NCBI GenBank assembly: GCA_025618425.1
Contig: CM046836.1
Coordinates: 16,642,135-16,706,134 of the forward strand
Source: Heliocidaris tuberculata
Taxonomy: Eukaryota; Echinodermata; Echinoidea; Camarodonta; Echinometridae
Reading direction: 5' to 3'
Length of the DNA: 64,000 nt
The notes beneath the pieces are model-generated. The model had not been told where the DNA came from, did no database searches, and saw only the letters and a list, made by a program, of their open reading frames with translations. This document shows positions 1 through 64,000 of this stretch, piece after piece. Numbering within the stretch: position 1 is the stretch's first letter; each line of letters starts with the position of its first letter. The position numbers and the translations under genes are program-made.

Positions 1-224
1 CTTGGCTCCCAGCAGAAAATTAATTTGTAGTAATCATTTAGTACTCTCCCTGAAGAAACCCATAAAATATTCATTCCTCTTGCTTATCCCACGTTTCAAA
101 ACATCTTGGTGGAGTCTAAATATCTTCTCTGCCGACAGTTGTCTTCCTTTCTACAATTGATGCTGATGATTTCTATCATAAGGTCCTTCTGTTAGTACAA
201 AAATACTGATATTGTATTACTTAC

Positions 225-62791
<62,567 letters not shown>

Positions 62792-63060
62792 TGTCGCAGA
62801 ACTGACTGTGCAACATATGAATCTTTCGTGCTAGTGCTCGCACGGGAGCTAGCACAGCTCTTTACACCCCAACCCGAGCCGGGCCAGCCGGCCCAGCCGA
62901 TGCGACAAATACCCTCTCACGCCATGCACGCAGTGCTGAGCTAGCTAGCTAAGCCAGGCTAGGGAGGTCGGAGCTGACTGTTGCTGCTGCGGCTTGGCTT
63001 GGGAAGTTGGGTTCCGAAGTTACAGCTACAGAAAAACATTCAACGAAACTGCAAAACAAA
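62792..63060 (-). promoter_or_regulatory. Probable ZZEF1 5' UTR and CpG-rich promoter region
   Basis: The 270 bases upstream of the proposed start codon are GC- and CpG-rich compared with the AT-rich surroundings, as expected for a TATA-less housekeeping promoter. I see no TATA box and cannot place the transcription start. It includes a GCTAGC-rich stretch near 62940. Inference from position and composition only. Confidence 0.35.
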
Positions 63061-63289
63061 TAGATCATTAAAGGGTACCTGAGGCCTGAAAAAATAATTT
63101 GTGTATAGTTAGCTTACACAAAATCAACCCCAGAAAACTTAACACGACATTCAACGGTGACAGGATACAGGAGATATTGATTTTTGAAAATAAAATACCC
63201 CTAAAAATTAATATAAATAAGACTTGAGCAAAGACTAGTCGATCGATTACGATAGCTCACCTAACGATATATCGATTCAGGAACATCTT

Positions 63290-64000
63290 CATTTTCAATT
63301 TTCGATTCGATAAATGAATTTTGCGACTTAGTTCTAATTTATTTATTGTTTCATTTGGTCTCTAGATTCTTTGTAATTTATGAGCCAAACCAATTTTCTA
63401 TTCGATTTAAACGTTTTGCGTTGAATACTCGATTCATCTGTTGTTTTGTTTGGGTTGTAGATTCTCCATAAATTACGCGGCAACTGAATTTTCAGTTCGA
63501 TGAAAACAGTTTGCGTTGTATACTTCATCCATTTGATGTTTTATTTTGGTTGTATATTATTCGTAAGTTACGCGCCAAATCAATTTCCAGTTCAATTTCC
63601 AATTCGATTTAAAAAAAAAAAAAAAATTTGCGTTGTATACTTCTTTCATTTCATATTTAATTTGGGTTGTATATTATTCCTAAGTTAAGCACCTAATCAA
63701 TTTTTGATTCGGTAAATGTATCTTGCGTCATAGTTCTAATTTGTTGGTTGTTTCATTTGGTCTATAAATTCTTTGTAATTTATGCGCCAAACCAATGTAA
63801 TATTCGACATAAACGTTTTGTGTTGAATGCTTGATTCATTTGTTGTTTATTTGGTTTGTAGATTCTCTATAAATTACGCACCAACTTATATTTTTTCATT
63901 TCGATAAAAAAATTTTACGTTGTATACTTCATTTATTTCATATTTTATTTGGGTTGTATATTATCCCTAAGTTAAGCGCCAAATCAATTTTTCGATTCGA
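63290..64000. repeat. Tandem array of ~95-bp units with 402-bp higher-order period
   Basis: TTTGCG-type landmarks recur at about 63321, 63415, 63510, 63627, 63722, 63816 and 63914. GTTCTAATTT blocks at 63331 and 63733 show a 402-base period of four related monomers. AT-rich, no ORF. It continues beyond the window edge, upstream of ZZEF1. Confidence 0.8.

Noticed and set aside
1..224. Another ZZEF1 exon near 60-160
   Set aside because: An open minus-strand frame exists after a possible acceptor, but the phase from exon 48 gives an immediate stop and no donor fits.

Overview
The window looks like a piece of a marine invertebrate deuterostome genome, most likely an echinoderm such as a sea urchin. 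The evidence is intron-rich, AT-rich DNA with canonical GT/AG splice sites, long trinucleotide arrays, frequent TACATGTA-type palindromes, many MITEs, and DIRS and Penelope-like retroelements. The species cannot be named from sequence alone.

One host gene occupies almost everything. On the minus strand I can chain 48 coding exons, all phase-compatible and without an in-frame stop, from a start codon at 62791 to position 225, where the gene runs off the window. The 5971 coding bases give about 1990 residues. Domain order (degenerate EF-hand, DOC/APC10-like domain, CUB-like segment, tandem ZZ zinc fingers) and similarity throughout identify it as the orthologue of ZZEF1. The last third of the protein lies outside the window. 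Exon 1 carries only 16 coding bases, and intron 2 is 20 kb long.

Two introns hold large retroelements. The intron at 28692-36938 contains an intact-looking DIRS-type tyrosine-recombinase retrotransposon (29600-35730, minus strand). It has inverted terminal repeats, an internal complementary region that records the circle junction, ORF1, an RT-RNase H-methyltransferase ORF and a recombinase ORF, the last two overlapping for about 1.7 kb.

Intron 2 (41363-61415) holds a nest. A Penelope-like element (PLE, plus strand, outer limits about 43405-59460) has a minimal hammerhead ribozyme in each terminal repeat. Its ORF is split by a second, decayed DIRS element (43837 to about 48697). Its 3' end is split by a 7.9-kb unit (51485-59390) with terminal inverted repeats and a TAA target duplication. 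The uninterrupted left PLE repeat in the same window shows the empty site.

Smaller elements include two hAT-like MITEs with 8-bp duplications, a Mutator-like MITE with a 9-bp duplication, a TTAA-flanked MITE, several palindromic MITEs, SINE and LINE remnants, a 1.5-kb TAG array, a 0.6-kb GAA/GGA array and an exact 185-bp tandem duplication. The right edge (63290-64000) is a tandem array of roughly 95-bp units upstream of the ZZEF1 promoter. I saw no tRNA, rRNA or CRISPR array and no second host gene.
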